From positions 32,717 through 96,716 of IMG/VR virus record IMGVR_UViG_3300042518_001860: 64,000 bases of DNA; one strand, 5' to 3'. The position numbers and the translations under genes are program-made. Positions 8,497 to 17,630 of the stretch are shown here, piece after piece; position 1 is the stretch's first letter, and each line of letters starts with the position of its first letter. The notes beneath the pieces are model-generated. The model made no database searches and was not told the origin of the DNA. It saw only the letters and a list, made by a program, of their open reading frames with translations. This DNA comes from a virus.

Positions 8497-10884
8497 ATGG
8501 CAACGAAATTCGAGTACGCACCCGGAGTCCGCACGATTGAAGCGCCTCCGGTCGCCCTGCCCCCCAATGTCGGCCCGACTCTGGTCGGATTTCTGGGCTC
8601 GGCCCAGCGCGGCCCGGTCGACGCCTCCCGGCTCATCACGAGTTGGCAGGAGTTCGTGTCGATCTATGGGGGGTTCAACCCCGACGTCGTGGACCTCGGC
8701 GTGTACGTTCGGGACTTCTTCGACTGTGGTGGCGCCTCTGCTCGCATCCTGCGAGTGGCTCCGGCCGATGCTGTCGCAGCCTCGGATACCAGTCACGTCC
8801 TGACGCGCGGTGGCGCGACAGCCTTCGAGGTCTACGCGCAGTCTCCGGGCGTCTGGGGTAACGACTTGGCGGTCGCCTTTGCACTTCGAGACGTCACCGC
8901 CACTGACGTGCAGACGCTCCTCGACGACGGTGGCAACGAACTCCCGAACGCGACCGACAACGACGACTCGTTCAATACGGCGCGCATCCCGGTCGACAAC
9001 ATCACCAAGTTCACCCCTGGTGATGTTGTCGATGTCTTCACGGACGCAGGTGCCCACGATACTCGTGACCCGATGGTCGTCTACGCTGTGGATGCAGCCA
9101 GCAAGTCGATCATTGGGAACCTGCCTGCCGGGCGAAGTGTGACAGCCAACTACACGCTGCGCTCCTGCTCTCAGCACCGGGTCAAGACCTACGCGAAGGC
9201 GGACCTTGCGGACGCCGCGACCTCCATCGAGCTCGACTCCATCGAGGGCATCAGCCGGGGTAGCATCCTGACGTTCATCTGCTACAGCCACGTCGAGACT
9301 GCCCCCGACCTCAGTATCGCGAGCCACTGCAATGTGGTGGTCTCTCGAGTCAGCGGGAAAGTGGTCCACTTCACCGCGGCTGCGCTGGTGAACCATGATG
9401 CGACGCTGCCGGCCCAGACCCACGCGGCGCTGCGCTACTTCATCGACGATGACAACTACCTGACCTTCACCGCGGTCAACCCTGGCCCTGTGGGCAACCG
9501 GGTCAGCATCGTCATCGACGTGGATGCCGACAACACTCTCGACGTCTCGGTGAGTGGCAAGACGATCACCATCCTGGCGGACACTGACAGCACGCTCTCC
9601 GACATTGTCACTGCGATTGAGGCCAGCACCGCAGCCTCCGCCCTGGTGACGGTCGTTGACGAGGGCTCGGGAGCTGTCGTGGACAGCCTTGCTGAGACTC
9701 GCCTGACCGGCGGCGCCTCTCTCATGGTTGTTAGCCAGGAGTTCGGGATGGATGTGTACCTCGGCGACGTGGTCGCCGAGTCGCACTCCTACCTCTCCCT
9801 GACTCCGACCAATCCGGACTTCATTAAGACGCGCCTTGGTGGCGACCCTGCTGCCTACGCCCCCGTCTCTGGCAACCAGAGCCGTTACATCATCGTTGAC
9901 GGCGCGGCGGCTACGGTCGGTACGGCTGCCCAGGAGTTCGCCAAGCAGCCTCGAGCTCTCACGAGCATTGGACTCGCTGGCGGTAGCGATGGCTCTGTGG
10001 TCTCGGACGATGAGTGGATCGGTGAGGACTCGCCATTGAGCGGTGCAAAGCTCCTGGCCTCCCTCGATGACTTCAAGGTCCTTGTGGCCCCCGGCATCGA
10101 GAGCCCGGATGTGCAGATCGAACTGAACCGGCTGGCGGCGGTGAGCGGCAAATTCATCGCGCTGCTTGACCCCCCGTCGGACGTCGCCAGCGCCTCGGAC
10201 CTCGTGCAGCACCGTCAGAACGATCTCGGCATCAACAACCGCTTCTCGCAGGTTGCGAGCTCCTGGGCCTACATCACGGACAAGCGCAGTGGCGCGCTCC
10301 GCGGTTCGGAGCTCCTGGTCCCCCCGACTCCGGGTTGGGCGGCCCTGATTGCGGTTGCACAGCGCGAGGTCGGCCCGCACGGCAGCCCTGGCGGTCGTAG
10401 CCCGGCCACTTGGCTCCGTCTCGCCTACAACCCTGGCGCCGAAGACGCTGCGCTGCTTGGTCAGGAAGGCGTCGTCTGCTTCCGCGTTGTGGCCGGTAGA
10501 ATCCGCTGCTTCGATGATCTGACCCTCCTGACGGTGGATGACCCTCGGCAGTTCGGCAACGTGTCGCGGATGATCAATCAACTCATCCACGACCTGGAGC
10601 AGGATCTCTCGGACGTCATCTTCCAGCCCGGCAACGAAGATATCTTTGATGTCGTTGCCAGTCGCCTGAATCGACGCCTCGATGAATACCGCAAGATCGG
10701 GGCCTTCTCGACTCGTGACGCCAAGCAGGCCTATTTCGTCGCTTGCAGCCGCGCTACGACGACTCCCGAGGACATGGCTCGAGGCATCTTCTACGCCGAG
10801 GTGCAGATCAGCCCGGCGACTCTGGCCCGCAACATCATCCTGCGCCTGTCGGTCTCTGCCGGTGGCGTGCGTATCGCGAACTGA
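8497..10884 (+). CDS. Contractile tail sheath protein
   Basis: The protein forms the contractile outer tube of the tail. The N-terminus has the family pattern: YAPGVRTIEAPP, then LVGFLGSAQRGPVDASRLITS, WQEFVSIYGGF, and a DFFDCGGASARILRVAP segment. The C-terminal domain (NVSRMINQLIHDLEQDLSDVIFQPGNE, then a long region ending in NIILRLSVSAGGVRIAN) matches the conserved sheath core. At 795 residues it is longer than the T4 or P2 sheaths, the extra length lying in the middle (about residues 150-420), probably outward-facing domains. A strong AGGAG site lies 8 nt before ATG, and the tube gene follows 11 bases after the stop. Confidence 0.95.
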   Translation: MATKFEYAPGVRTIEAPPVALPPNVGPTLVGFLGSAQRGPVDASRLITSWQEFVSIYGGFNPDVVDLGVYVRDFFDCGGASARILRVAPADAVAASDTSHVLTRGGATAFEVYAQSPGVWGNDLAVAFALRDVTATDVQTLLDDGGNELPNATDNDDSFNTARIPVDNITKFTPGDVVDVFTDAGAHDTRDPMVVYAVDAASKSIIGNLPAGRSVTANYTLRSCSQHRVKTYAKADLADAATSIELDSIEGISRGSILTFICYSHVETAPDLSIASHCNVVVSRVSGKVVHFTAAALVNHDATLPAQTHAALRYFIDDDNYLTFTAVNPGPVGNRVSIVIDVDADNTLDVSVSGKTITILADTDSTLSDIVTAIEASTAASALVTVVDEGSGAVVDSLAETRLTGGASLMVVSQEFGMDVYLGDVVAESHSYLSLTPTNPDFIKTRLGGDPAAYAPVSGNQSRYIIVDGAAATVGTAAQEFAKQPRALTSIGLAGGSDGSVVSDDEWIGEDSPLSGAKLLASLDDFKVLVAPGIESPDVQIELNRLAAVSGKFIALLDPPSDVASASDLVQHRQNDLGINNRFSQVASSWAYITDKRSGALRGSELLVPPTPGWAALIAVAQREVGPHGSPGGRSPATWLRLAYNPGAEDAALLGQEGVVCFRVVAGRIRCFDDLTLLTVDDPRQFGNVSRMINQLIHDLEQDLSDVIFQPGNEDIFDVVASRLNRRLDEYRKIGAFSTRDAKQAYFVACSRATTTPEDMARGIFYAEVQISPATLARNIILRLSVSAGGVRIAN

Positions 10885-10895
10885 GGAATCACCAC

Positions 10896-11429
10896 ATGGC
10901 AACCTACGCAAACGGAGTTCCCACGAATCCCACGGTGGGCGCTTGGTTCGAGGTCTACACGCCTGATGCCGACTGGATTCCGAAAGGGACCGTCGGTTTT
11001 GAGTCGGTGGACGGTCTCGTTCGCGAGACCGCAGTCATCGAACACAAGCAGGGCAACGACCTGTACTCTGACCAGATCGCTGGTCGCACGGCTCCGGCAT
11101 CGATCACCATCCGAAAGGCGCTGGACGAGAACAACTCGCTTGAGCGCTGGAAGGCTGCGGTCGAGGAGGCCTCGAGTCTCTCGCCGGCTTCGACTCGCGC
11201 TGACCTGATCGTCGAGATGTATGACCGTCGTGGTACCCCTGGTAGCGGCGGCGACCCCAACAAGAAGCTGCTGCGCGCTTGGCGTATTCAGCGTGGGTGG
11301 GTGAGCCGCTTGACCACCTCGGCCCTCACCGGGCTCGCGAACGAGGTCTCCACGGTCGAGGCTGTCCTGTCGGCCTATGGACCCCCCGTCCAGATCTGGC
11401 CGACACTCGATACCCAGACGATCACCTGA
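10896..11429 (+). CDS. Tail tube protein
   Basis: The 177-residue product forms the inner tail tube. The order sheath then tube, the size, and the pattern ADWIPKGTVGFESVDGLVRE, VIEHKQGNDLYSDQIAGRT and TIRKALDENNSLERWK are typical of the T4 gp19/phage_T4_gp19 family. The C-terminal part VSRLTTSALTGLANEVSTVE also matches that family. I chose ATG 10896 because it follows the sheath stop with a GAGGAATC site upstream. Confidence 0.88.
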   Translation: MATYANGVPTNPTVGAWFEVYTPDADWIPKGTVGFESVDGLVRETAVIEHKQGNDLYSDQIAGRTAPASITIRKALDENNSLERWKAAVEEASSLSPASTRADLIVEMYDRRGTPGSGGDPNKKLLRAWRIQRGWVSRLTTSALTGLANEVSTVEAVLSAYGPPVQIWPTLDTQTIT

Positions 11430-11490
11430 TCCTTCCCACTCCACCGTCCACCAGACCTCCGCTTCGGCGTCGAACTGGTAGTGAGGTAAC

Positions 11491-12249
11491 ATGGAACTCT
11501 CTCTCCCCATCGGCATCTCGCACGACGGCATCCTGCTGAAAACCTTTTCCATCTCGCGCCCCACCGGGGCACTGCGTGGGGAAATCAAGGATGCCCCCAA
11601 CCACATCCCAGGTATGGACCTGGCGGCATTCAAACACGTCTTGCGGACCCTCGGCCCGCTTGACCGTCCCAACGAACAGATCCTGCGGCGAATGACTCTC
11701 CCGGACGTTCAGTACGTCCACGCCTGCTGCACCGCAGCGCGCTATGATGGGAAGATCCCCGTGCGGGTCAAGTGTGAAGCCTGTGGGCACGAGTACGAGG
11801 ACAGTGTCCAGGCAGACGGCATTGCCATTTTGGATGCTGATGCCGAGGTGAAGTTCGTCAACGACAAGGCTGTCCTCGAGGGCGAGGTGGAGTTCCCCAC
11901 GACAGGTCGGCGGGCGAAGATCCAATATTTCATCCCGACCATTGCGCTTGAGATCAAGCGCGAGGATGGGAAGAAGCGGGGCCTGAAGGACTCGGAAGTC
12001 CACTACCAGCGGGTGGCGGACACCATCGTCACGATTGATGGAGTGCCTGGCCCTACGGCCAAGCAGCTCCGCGAGATGGATCTCGATGACTTCGACGCGC
12101 TCGTGTCTTCGCTGGACAGTGTCCGTGTCCCGCGACTCGACGAAGAGGTGGTCACAGTTTGCCCGGCGTGTGAGATGGAGAATCTCACCACCGCTCTGTT
12201 CGAGTGGTGGATTCTCCCTTTCGATCCCCGCAAGCAGAAAAAGCCCTGA
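11491..12249 (+). CDS. Tail assembly chaperone-like protein with two CxxC pairs
   Basis: The 252-residue protein lies between tube and tape measure, the usual place for tail assembly chaperones or T4 gp26-like proteins. It has CEACGHEY (about residue 95) and CPACEMEN (about residue 225), which could together bind one zinc. In between is a beta-rich body (VEFPTTGRRAKIQYFIPTI) and a helical part. C-terminal FEWWILPFDPRKQKKP is notable. The stop overlaps the ATG of the short next gene in the form TGATG. Confidence 0.6.
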   Translation: MELSLPIGISHDGILLKTFSISRPTGALRGEIKDAPNHIPGMDLAAFKHVLRTLGPLDRPNEQILRRMTLPDVQYVHACCTAARYDGKIPVRVKCEACGHEYEDSVQADGIAILDADAEVKFVNDKAVLEGEVEFPTTGRRAKIQYFIPTIALEIKREDGKKRGLKDSEVHYQRVADTIVTIDGVPGPTAKQLREMDLDDFDALVSSLDSVRVPRLDEEVVTVCPACEMENLTTALFEWWILPFDPRKQKKP

Positions 12250-12440
12250 TGATGGAGACGGTCGAGATATGCTTGGCAGGACAGAGCTTCTCGACCGGAC
12301 TTGGTGGTAGTGTTTCGATACCCTACCTCCCGTGGGGGCCCGACCAGATCCGGAACCTGACTGAAGATGACCGAACTGAAATCCTGAAAGCCCTTAGAGA
12401 GATCCGAGGGCAGATCATTTCACAGGCTACAAAGTCGTGA
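12249..12440 (+). CDS. Short protein between chaperone and tape measure, 63 aa
   Basis: This reading frame starts at the ATG overlapping the previous stop (a second ATG follows immediately) and ends inside the tape measure start. The sequence (YLPWGPDQIRNLTEDDRTEI, then LKALREIRGQI) looks like a small helical domain. In many phages the second chaperone is made by frameshifting; here it is a separate start in a coupled frame, so no frameshift is needed. The role is inferred from position. Confidence 0.5.
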   Translation: MMETVEICLAGQSFSTGLGGSVSIPYLPWGPDQIRNLTEDDRTEILKALREIRGQIISQATKS

Positions 12441-15400
12441 TCACTCGGTGGTTCAATCTTGGGGTTCGGTGGGTCGGTGGCGGCATGGCTGCCGGCATGC
12501 GCCAGACTGGTCTTCAGTTTCGGCAGATGGTCGATGGTCAGATTGGTGACCTGCGCCGCCTCGAACAGGAGGAGGCGGCAGCGGACGCCAAGCGCCGGAA
12601 CATCCAAGCCAACACCAAGCGGCAGCTCGAGCTCATCAAGAATGAGGAGAAGGTGCAGCACGCGCTCATCAAAGAGCGCGTCAAGGCCATTGCAGAACTC
12701 GAGAAGGCGCAGAAAACCCTCATTTCTTCCGCAGTCTCCCCCTCTGACGACTTCCGGAAGAACCGTCAGGCGCTTCGTGACGTCGCTCAGGAGGCTGCGA
12801 ACCTCCGCGCAGAACGTCGTTCGATTGAGTCCCTGCTTCGCGCAGAAGCTCGCGACCCATCTGGCGTGGGTCGGCGTTCGGACATTGAGCGCTCTGCGGC
12901 CTCCATCAACAAGCAGAGAAAGAAGCCGTCTAACACTGTTATCAGGGAGTTGGACGATCTTCTCCTGAAGGAGCTGCGAGCGCAGCGTGCGGGGCGGTCG
13001 TCTGAGATTGTTTCTGAAATTGATACCGCCATTGCTAGTAGGGCTCGGTCTCTCTCACGGGAGGTGCTGAGGCGCTCTGCAGCCGGTGAGGTCAATGTTG
13101 TCAATCAGGTCATCTCCGACTTCTTCACCTCAGTCTTCCAGGGGAAGATTGCTGACCTCGATGACAAACTGAAGTCACAGGCCGCCGCGGGTACGGTTCT
13201 CCGAGGTGTGATGAAGCCTGAAGCTGAGCAGTTGAAGGCTTCAGAGGCTGAGATTCGGAGGGGACAAGAGGCAATCGAAGCTGCTCGTTTGGCCAAGCAG
13301 GCGACCGCCGAAGGCTTCAAAGAGCTCGAGGCCCGTAAAGACGTCGCACGCCGCGCTAACGAGATCGCCACTGAGCAGCATGAAGCCGCTAAGCAGCGAA
13401 CGCGAATGGAGCGGGAAGCCGTCGAGGCGCGGAGGGATGAGGCCAATTCGATCAAGCAGACCGCCACGCTCATCAAGCAGCATCTGTGGGGCTCTCTGTT
13501 CGACCTGCAGACGAAGCTGCTTTACCTTGCGGGGACTGTACGCTCCCTCGGTTTGATGATCGAGTCGGCTGCCAAGTTCCACTATGAAGCAACCGGCCTA
13601 ACGACCATGCTGTCGAAGGGGCGTGGTGCTGGCGAGGACGTCTACGGTCGCTACGCTCGAATGGCAGGCAACCAGACTGAGGTGATGCCTTCAGACGCCG
13701 TGCGCCGCATGACCGAGCTCGCCGCTGCTGGTTACAGTGAGACTGAGATTCCGGCTGGCGTGGCGGCCATTCAGAACGTACTTCTCGCCGCTCGAGGTGA
13801 AGTCTCTCAAGAAGGCGCGGCGGATCTCGGTATCTCGCTCCACCGCGCCTTTGGCACGCAGGGACGCGACATGACGATGCTGTTGGACACTGTCATTGCA
13901 GCATCGAATGCCTTCCCGATGACCGTCGGCAAAGTCCGTGACGCAATGGGCTATGCAACCGAAGCTGCGGTTCAGCTCAACCAGGACGTCGAGGAAGCAC
14001 TTATCGCCATCGGCGCCTTGATGCCCATCACCAAGACTGCCTCAAAAGCAGGTACGGTTTATCGAGGTGGCGGTCTGTCAATGGTGAAGCCGAAGGGGCA
14101 GGAGATGTTGGCGCAGTTGGGTGTGATGCCCACTGATGCGCTCGGTAAAGTCCGGCCCTTGATGGACATCTTCATTGACCTGGACCGCGAACTCCAGAAA
14201 GTCCAAGCAGCGGACCTGGCGGGCTCTTGGCAGTCTCCTCTGCAGGCGCGCGAGGGAAAGCTGCGGGGTGAGCTCGAGGAGTCCCGTGCAGCTCGAGAGC
14301 AGCGGAGCATCCTCAACAAGTTGCAGAGTGCCGGGTTGGATACAACCCAGGTGCAGAACCTGCAGGCTCGCCTGCGGGAAGCCGAGATCAAGGGAGAGCT
14401 CCGGGCAATTCGAGATGCCAAGGCCGAACTCAAATCTGAGCTCAACCTGAAACGGCAGGAGCTCGAGTTCGTCCTCACTGGTCAACGAGGTGGGTCGTGG
14501 TTCGCTGCTGTGCAGAAGCTCCCGGAGCTTGCGGCTGCCGCACTGCGCGGTACGGCCTATGAGACTGGACCGGGCCAGACGCCTTACGTCTTCAGAAACT
14601 CGGCAGATGCCTTGGCTGCCCTGCGCCTCAGCATGGAGGACACCTCTGGTGAAGCGCGGCGGATGGCGGACGAGCTCCGCAAGACCAGCTTCATGTTGGG
14701 CACCTCGTTCGACGCTTCGGTCGAGAAGTTCAAAATCTCTCTCGGCACCTTCCTTCTCCCGATCCGCGACTCGTTCCTGAACGTCCTGTCGGGCGTAATG
14801 AACTGGTTCACGTCCTGGGTGAATTCGGATGCGTCTCCGAAGGAGGCCTACGGGCAGCTCGGCGGGCGACCGGCAGGGTCCAGCGTTGGTTGGAATTTTG
14901 CTGGTACCGCCATGATGTTGGGCGGAGTCACCATCGCCGGAATGGCTCTGAAGAACATCTTCGGGCTCGTCCGCAACATGGGCACTCTTTTCGACCCCAC
15001 GCGCATCGCAAAGGTCGCCAGTGCCCTCCAGGCCGGAGGTGACATCACAGAGGCTCTTCAGAATGCGCGCCCCCGCGGGAAGCTGCAGACCTTCCTCGGT
15101 AACGTCGGTGATGCCGCCTTGGGGGGGATCACTCGGAGGACCGGGGATGAGTTGACGAAACTTAAAGCTGGCATTGGGGAGATTGCCGGGAAGTTCTTTG
15201 GGTTCGTCCCCATTATTGGCTTGGCGGTTGGTGGCCTGATGGCTTTTCAGGAGGCCATTACCACAGCTCGCAAGGCCATCTCTGACTTCACGGCGGAAAC
15301 CGACGCAGCAGCAGCTCAGCGGAACGAGAAGGCTTTCCGCGGCGTGGAGCTCGCGCTGCGGTTGTTTTCCGAGGGGAAGCTCAGTTTCGGAGACAAAGGG

Positions 15401-16393
15401 CAGATCCTCTATCCCGAGTCCGAACGCCGAGCGGTGCTTGCGTCAGGCACTTACGGCCCCTCGGCCATGCGTGAGCTCCTTCTGGGCAAGAGCCCTGCGG
15501 CAGTTGTCGAGGGACTGCTGAACTATCGAATGGGTGAAATCCAGCGTCAGTATGCTGGGGCTCCCAGCGAAAAGCAGCGGGAAATCTTCACTGGCTTCGC
15601 TATGGAACGGCAGCGCTTGATGGGGGATACCCTTCTCCCCCTCATTGGCAATGCTATTGAGTACATGGCTTCTTCAAAGGGTGCAGGTGGTCGGCCTTCT
15701 GTTGATATTCGGCGGTTGCTAGCCACACACACAGCAAGCCGTTTGACTGGAGATGTTCTCCTCCCGAAGTATGGAGAAGAGCGTGGACCTGGACCTGTCT
15801 TCTCGCTCCTCGGGAATGCAATCAGGGGTTCGGGGAAGAATACATTCCGTGAGGCCTACAACTCTATGGGGCCTTTGGATAAATACAGTCTAGAGATGCA
15901 GTTGAAGAATGCCCTTAGTGAGGAGTATGACCTCAATAGGGGACAATTGCCGTCCATGAAGTCTCTCGGCCTCAAGGAATCTGTTTACCAGCAACTTCGC
16001 GGTTTCTCAAGCATCCCGACAGACTTTGCAGGTGGTGACTTCATCGCGACGCGACTAGCGCTATCCCTGGACGAACTTGGCGTCACTGGTAAGAACTGGG
16101 ATAAGTCTGGGTTCTTCACCCCCCCAGGTGGGAGCGCACCGGAATTCGCTCCTGGCACGCCACAGAATCTGCAGGCCATGATTCTTGCCACCAATCAAGC
16201 CAAGGAAGCTCTGGAAGCCCAAAAGAACCGTGATGCTGAGACCGCGGCAAAGCAGGTTGGAGCAGCGGACAAAAACATGAAGGCTGCTGGCACACTCAAT
16301 ACGGCGGCAGACAGCATCTCCAAGGCGTTCGACAACCTTCGGCTCTCCCTTGAGACGTTGACGCCCACTCAAGTCATGCCCGGAGCCCCGTAA
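12437..16393 (+). CDS. Tail tape measure protein
   Basis: At 1318 residues this is the second longest gene in the window, consistent with a long tail. Residues 1-350 are charged coiled coil (repeated Ala/Arg/Glu heptads). Residues about 360-560 match the phage tape measure core: FHYEATGLTTMLSKG, then RMTELAAAGYSETEIPAGVAAI, AASNAFPMTVGKVRDAMGYA and EEALIAIGALMPI. Hydrophobic segments follow near residue 820 (AGTAMMLGGVTIAGMAL) and 920 (FVPIIGLAVGGLMAF), as expected for a protein that ends up in the host membrane. It starts with GTG inside the previous gene. Confidence 0.92.
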   Translation: MITRWFNLGVRWVGGGMAAGMRQTGLQFRQMVDGQIGDLRRLEQEEAAADAKRRNIQANTKRQLELIKNEEKVQHALIKERVKAIAELEKAQKTLISSAVSPSDDFRKNRQALRDVAQEAANLRAERRSIESLLRAEARDPSGVGRRSDIERSAASINKQRKKPSNTVIRELDDLLLKELRAQRAGRSSEIVSEIDTAIASRARSLSREVLRRSAAGEVNVVNQVISDFFTSVFQGKIADLDDKLKSQAAAGTVLRGVMKPEAEQLKASEAEIRRGQEAIEAARLAKQATAEGFKELEARKDVARRANEIATEQHEAAKQRTRMEREAVEARRDEANSIKQTATLIKQHLWGSLFDLQTKLLYLAGTVRSLGLMIESAAKFHYEATGLTTMLSKGRGAGEDVYGRYARMAGNQTEVMPSDAVRRMTELAAAGYSETEIPAGVAAIQNVLLAARGEVSQEGAADLGISLHRAFGTQGRDMTMLLDTVIAASNAFPMTVGKVRDAMGYATEAAVQLNQDVEEALIAIGALMPITKTASKAGTVYRGGGLSMVKPKGQEMLAQLGVMPTDALGKVRPLMDIFIDLDRELQKVQAADLAGSWQSPLQAREGKLRGELEESRAAREQRSILNKLQSAGLDTTQVQNLQARLREAEIKGELRAIRDAKAELKSELNLKRQELEFVLTGQRGGSWFAAVQKLPELAAAALRGTAYETGPGQTPYVFRNSADALAALRLSMEDTSGEARRMADELRKTSFMLGTSFDASVEKFKISLGTFLLPIRDSFLNVLSGVMNWFTSWVNSDASPKEAYGQLGGRPAGSSVGWNFAGTAMMLGGVTIAGMALKNIFGLVRNMGTLFDPTRIAKVASALQAGGDITEALQNARPRGKLQTFLGNVGDAALGGITRRTGDELTKLKAGIGEIAGKFFGFVPIIGLAVGGLMAFQEAITTARKAISDFTAETDAAAAQRNEKAFRGVELALRLFSEGKLSFGDKGQILYPESERRAVLASGTYGPSAMRELLLGKSPAAVVEGLLNYRMGEIQRQYAGAPSEKQREIFTGFAMERQRLMGDTLLPLIGNAIEYMASSKGAGGRPSVDIRRLLATHTASRLTGDVLLPKYGEERGPGPVFSLLGNAIRGSGKNTFREAYNSMGPLDKYSLEMQLKNALSEEYDLNRGQLPSMKSLGLKESVYQQLRGFSSIPTDFAGGDFIATRLALSLDELGVTGKNWDKSGFFTPPGGSAPEFAPGTPQNLQAMILATNQAKEALEAQKNRDAETAAKQVGAADKNMKAAGTLNTAADSISKAFDNLRLSLETLTPTQVMPGAP

Positions 16394-17367
16394 TGGCCAC
16401 CCCCGCATCAGGTCGCCCCGCCACCTACAAGACTGTGCAGGAAGCTGTCCGCTGGTCTGAGAGCGATGCTGCCAAGATCCGGAGTGACGCCATTCAGCGC
16501 AATCTGGATGCTCAGGCGGGGCGCCCTCCCTTCCCGGAGGCGCTGAACAAAGAGGTGCCTCTTCGCTACCGTGCGCCTGATAGCTTCAAAGGGGCCCTCT
16601 ACGCCCTCGATCCGGATGACCACACCCAGGGTGATGCTCTCCTCTTCTCCCGCTACCCTGAGACACTGGACGAGGAGATTGAATCCATCCTCGCCGCTGA
16701 TTCTCCCCCTGGTCGCGCCTACCCGGCATTCCAGCAGATGGGCGCAAAGGGGGTCCAACTCTCTACGGAGCTCTGGTTCTGCGACGCTTTCATGTGGCGC
16801 TGGAAGGGTCTGAACGGGCCCATGCAGCAGATGCTCGGACCTCTGGCAACCGATACGAGTCTTCGTAGCGCTGAGCCCTTGGGGACCTTGGCCGAACAGG
16901 CGCGCAGGTTCTTTGAGTTCTACATTGCCGGCCACGATGGGACCGGGGTGGCGCTCCCCCCCGCGGATCTCTACCTTCAGTGGGGTTCTCGCCCAGCACC
17001 CCTGCCAATCGTCATCAAGCGCGTAAGTCTCAAGTTGGAGAACTTCACAAATCCTGGCGGCCCTCTCGAGGATGTACGCGGTGGTGCTGGGGCCCCACAA
17101 ACCGTGACTGCGCGGCTCGAGATGGAGGTCAACATTCCACTACGAGCTATCAACCCGTTCCAACCTCGCAAACCGAAACCGCCCGGCGGTGGTATGAAGA
17201 AGGTGCGTTGTCCGACTGGAACGGGCTTTGGTCCAGATTTCCGCCCGGTCGTTCAGGCCATCATGGAGGCTTCTCCGCTCTCCAATGAAGTCTTTGACCT
17301 GAATCTTCAAGAGTCCGACGTACGTGGGTATTTTGGACTCGGGCCGAAAGGTTTTGCTGCCCCATGA
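16393..17367 (+). CDS. Baseplate/tail-tip protein upstream of LysM gene
   Basis: The 324-residue product starts with an ATG overlapping the tape measure stop. Its central part (FEFYIAGHDGTGVALPPADLYL, QWGSRPAPLPIVIKRVSLK, and DVRGGAGAPQTVTARLEMEV) reads like the N-terminal domain of contractile-injection-system proteins that precede a LysM domain. Here the LysM part is a separate gene immediately downstream. Both are therefore probably partners that fix the end of the tube to the hub. Certainty is moderate. Confidence 0.55.
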   Translation: MATPASGRPATYKTVQEAVRWSESDAAKIRSDAIQRNLDAQAGRPPFPEALNKEVPLRYRAPDSFKGALYALDPDDHTQGDALLFSRYPETLDEEIESILAADSPPGRAYPAFQQMGAKGVQLSTELWFCDAFMWRWKGLNGPMQQMLGPLATDTSLRSAEPLGTLAEQARRFFEFYIAGHDGTGVALPPADLYLQWGSRPAPLPIVIKRVSLKLENFTNPGGPLEDVRGGAGAPQTVTARLEMEVNIPLRAINPFQPRKPKPPGGGMKKVRCPTGTGFGPDFRPVVQAIMEASPLSNEVFDLNLQESDVRGYFGLGPKGFAAP

Positions 17368-17630
17368 GGTACAAAGGCCTGAGCATCATCCAGCCGGGTG
17401 AATTCAACGAACGAGCTGAGTTAGAGCCGCGCGTCCTCGTGGACGGTGAGGTTATCGAGCGTCAGGGTCGAGCGATGGACTATACCGTGGTACAAGGTGA
17501 CAGGATTGACGTCTTGGCGTACGAATACCTTGGTGACTCTCGCCTGTGGTACATCATCGCCGACATGAACCCGACAGTGGACCCACTTCATTTGGTTGGC
17601 GGAACGATTCTGAGGCTTCCACGCTCATGA
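17364..17630 (+). CDS. LysM-like baseplate protein (gp53-type)
   Basis: The 88-residue protein contains the pattern YTVVQGDRIDVLAYEYLGDS, then RLWYIIADMN and a GTILRLP end, which is the LysM-like fold found in small baseplate proteins of contractile tails such as T4 gp53. In those systems the domain sits in the baseplate and does not need to bind peptidoglycan. Start and stop both overlap neighbours by four bases, placing it firmly in the baseplate operon. Confidence 0.8.
   Translation: MRYKGLSIIQPGEFNERAELEPRVLVDGEVIERQGRAMDYTVVQGDRIDVLAYEYLGDSRLWYIIADMNPTVDPLHLVGGTILRLPRS

Noticed and set aside
8437-10911. An 824-codon open frame antisense to the tail sheath gene
   Set aside because: The sheath on the plus strand is certain from its motifs. 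The antisense frame is an effect of GC-rich third positions in a strongly biased gene; its translation is low-complexity and charged without folding pattern. The same holds for the 689-codon frame opposite the fibre-like gene (1285-3354) and others.
12200-12300. Programmed frameshift between the two chaperone-like genes
   Set aside because: The second frame has its own ATG in TGATG overlap with the first stop and I see no slippery heptamer upstream of the stop, so ordinary coupling explains it.
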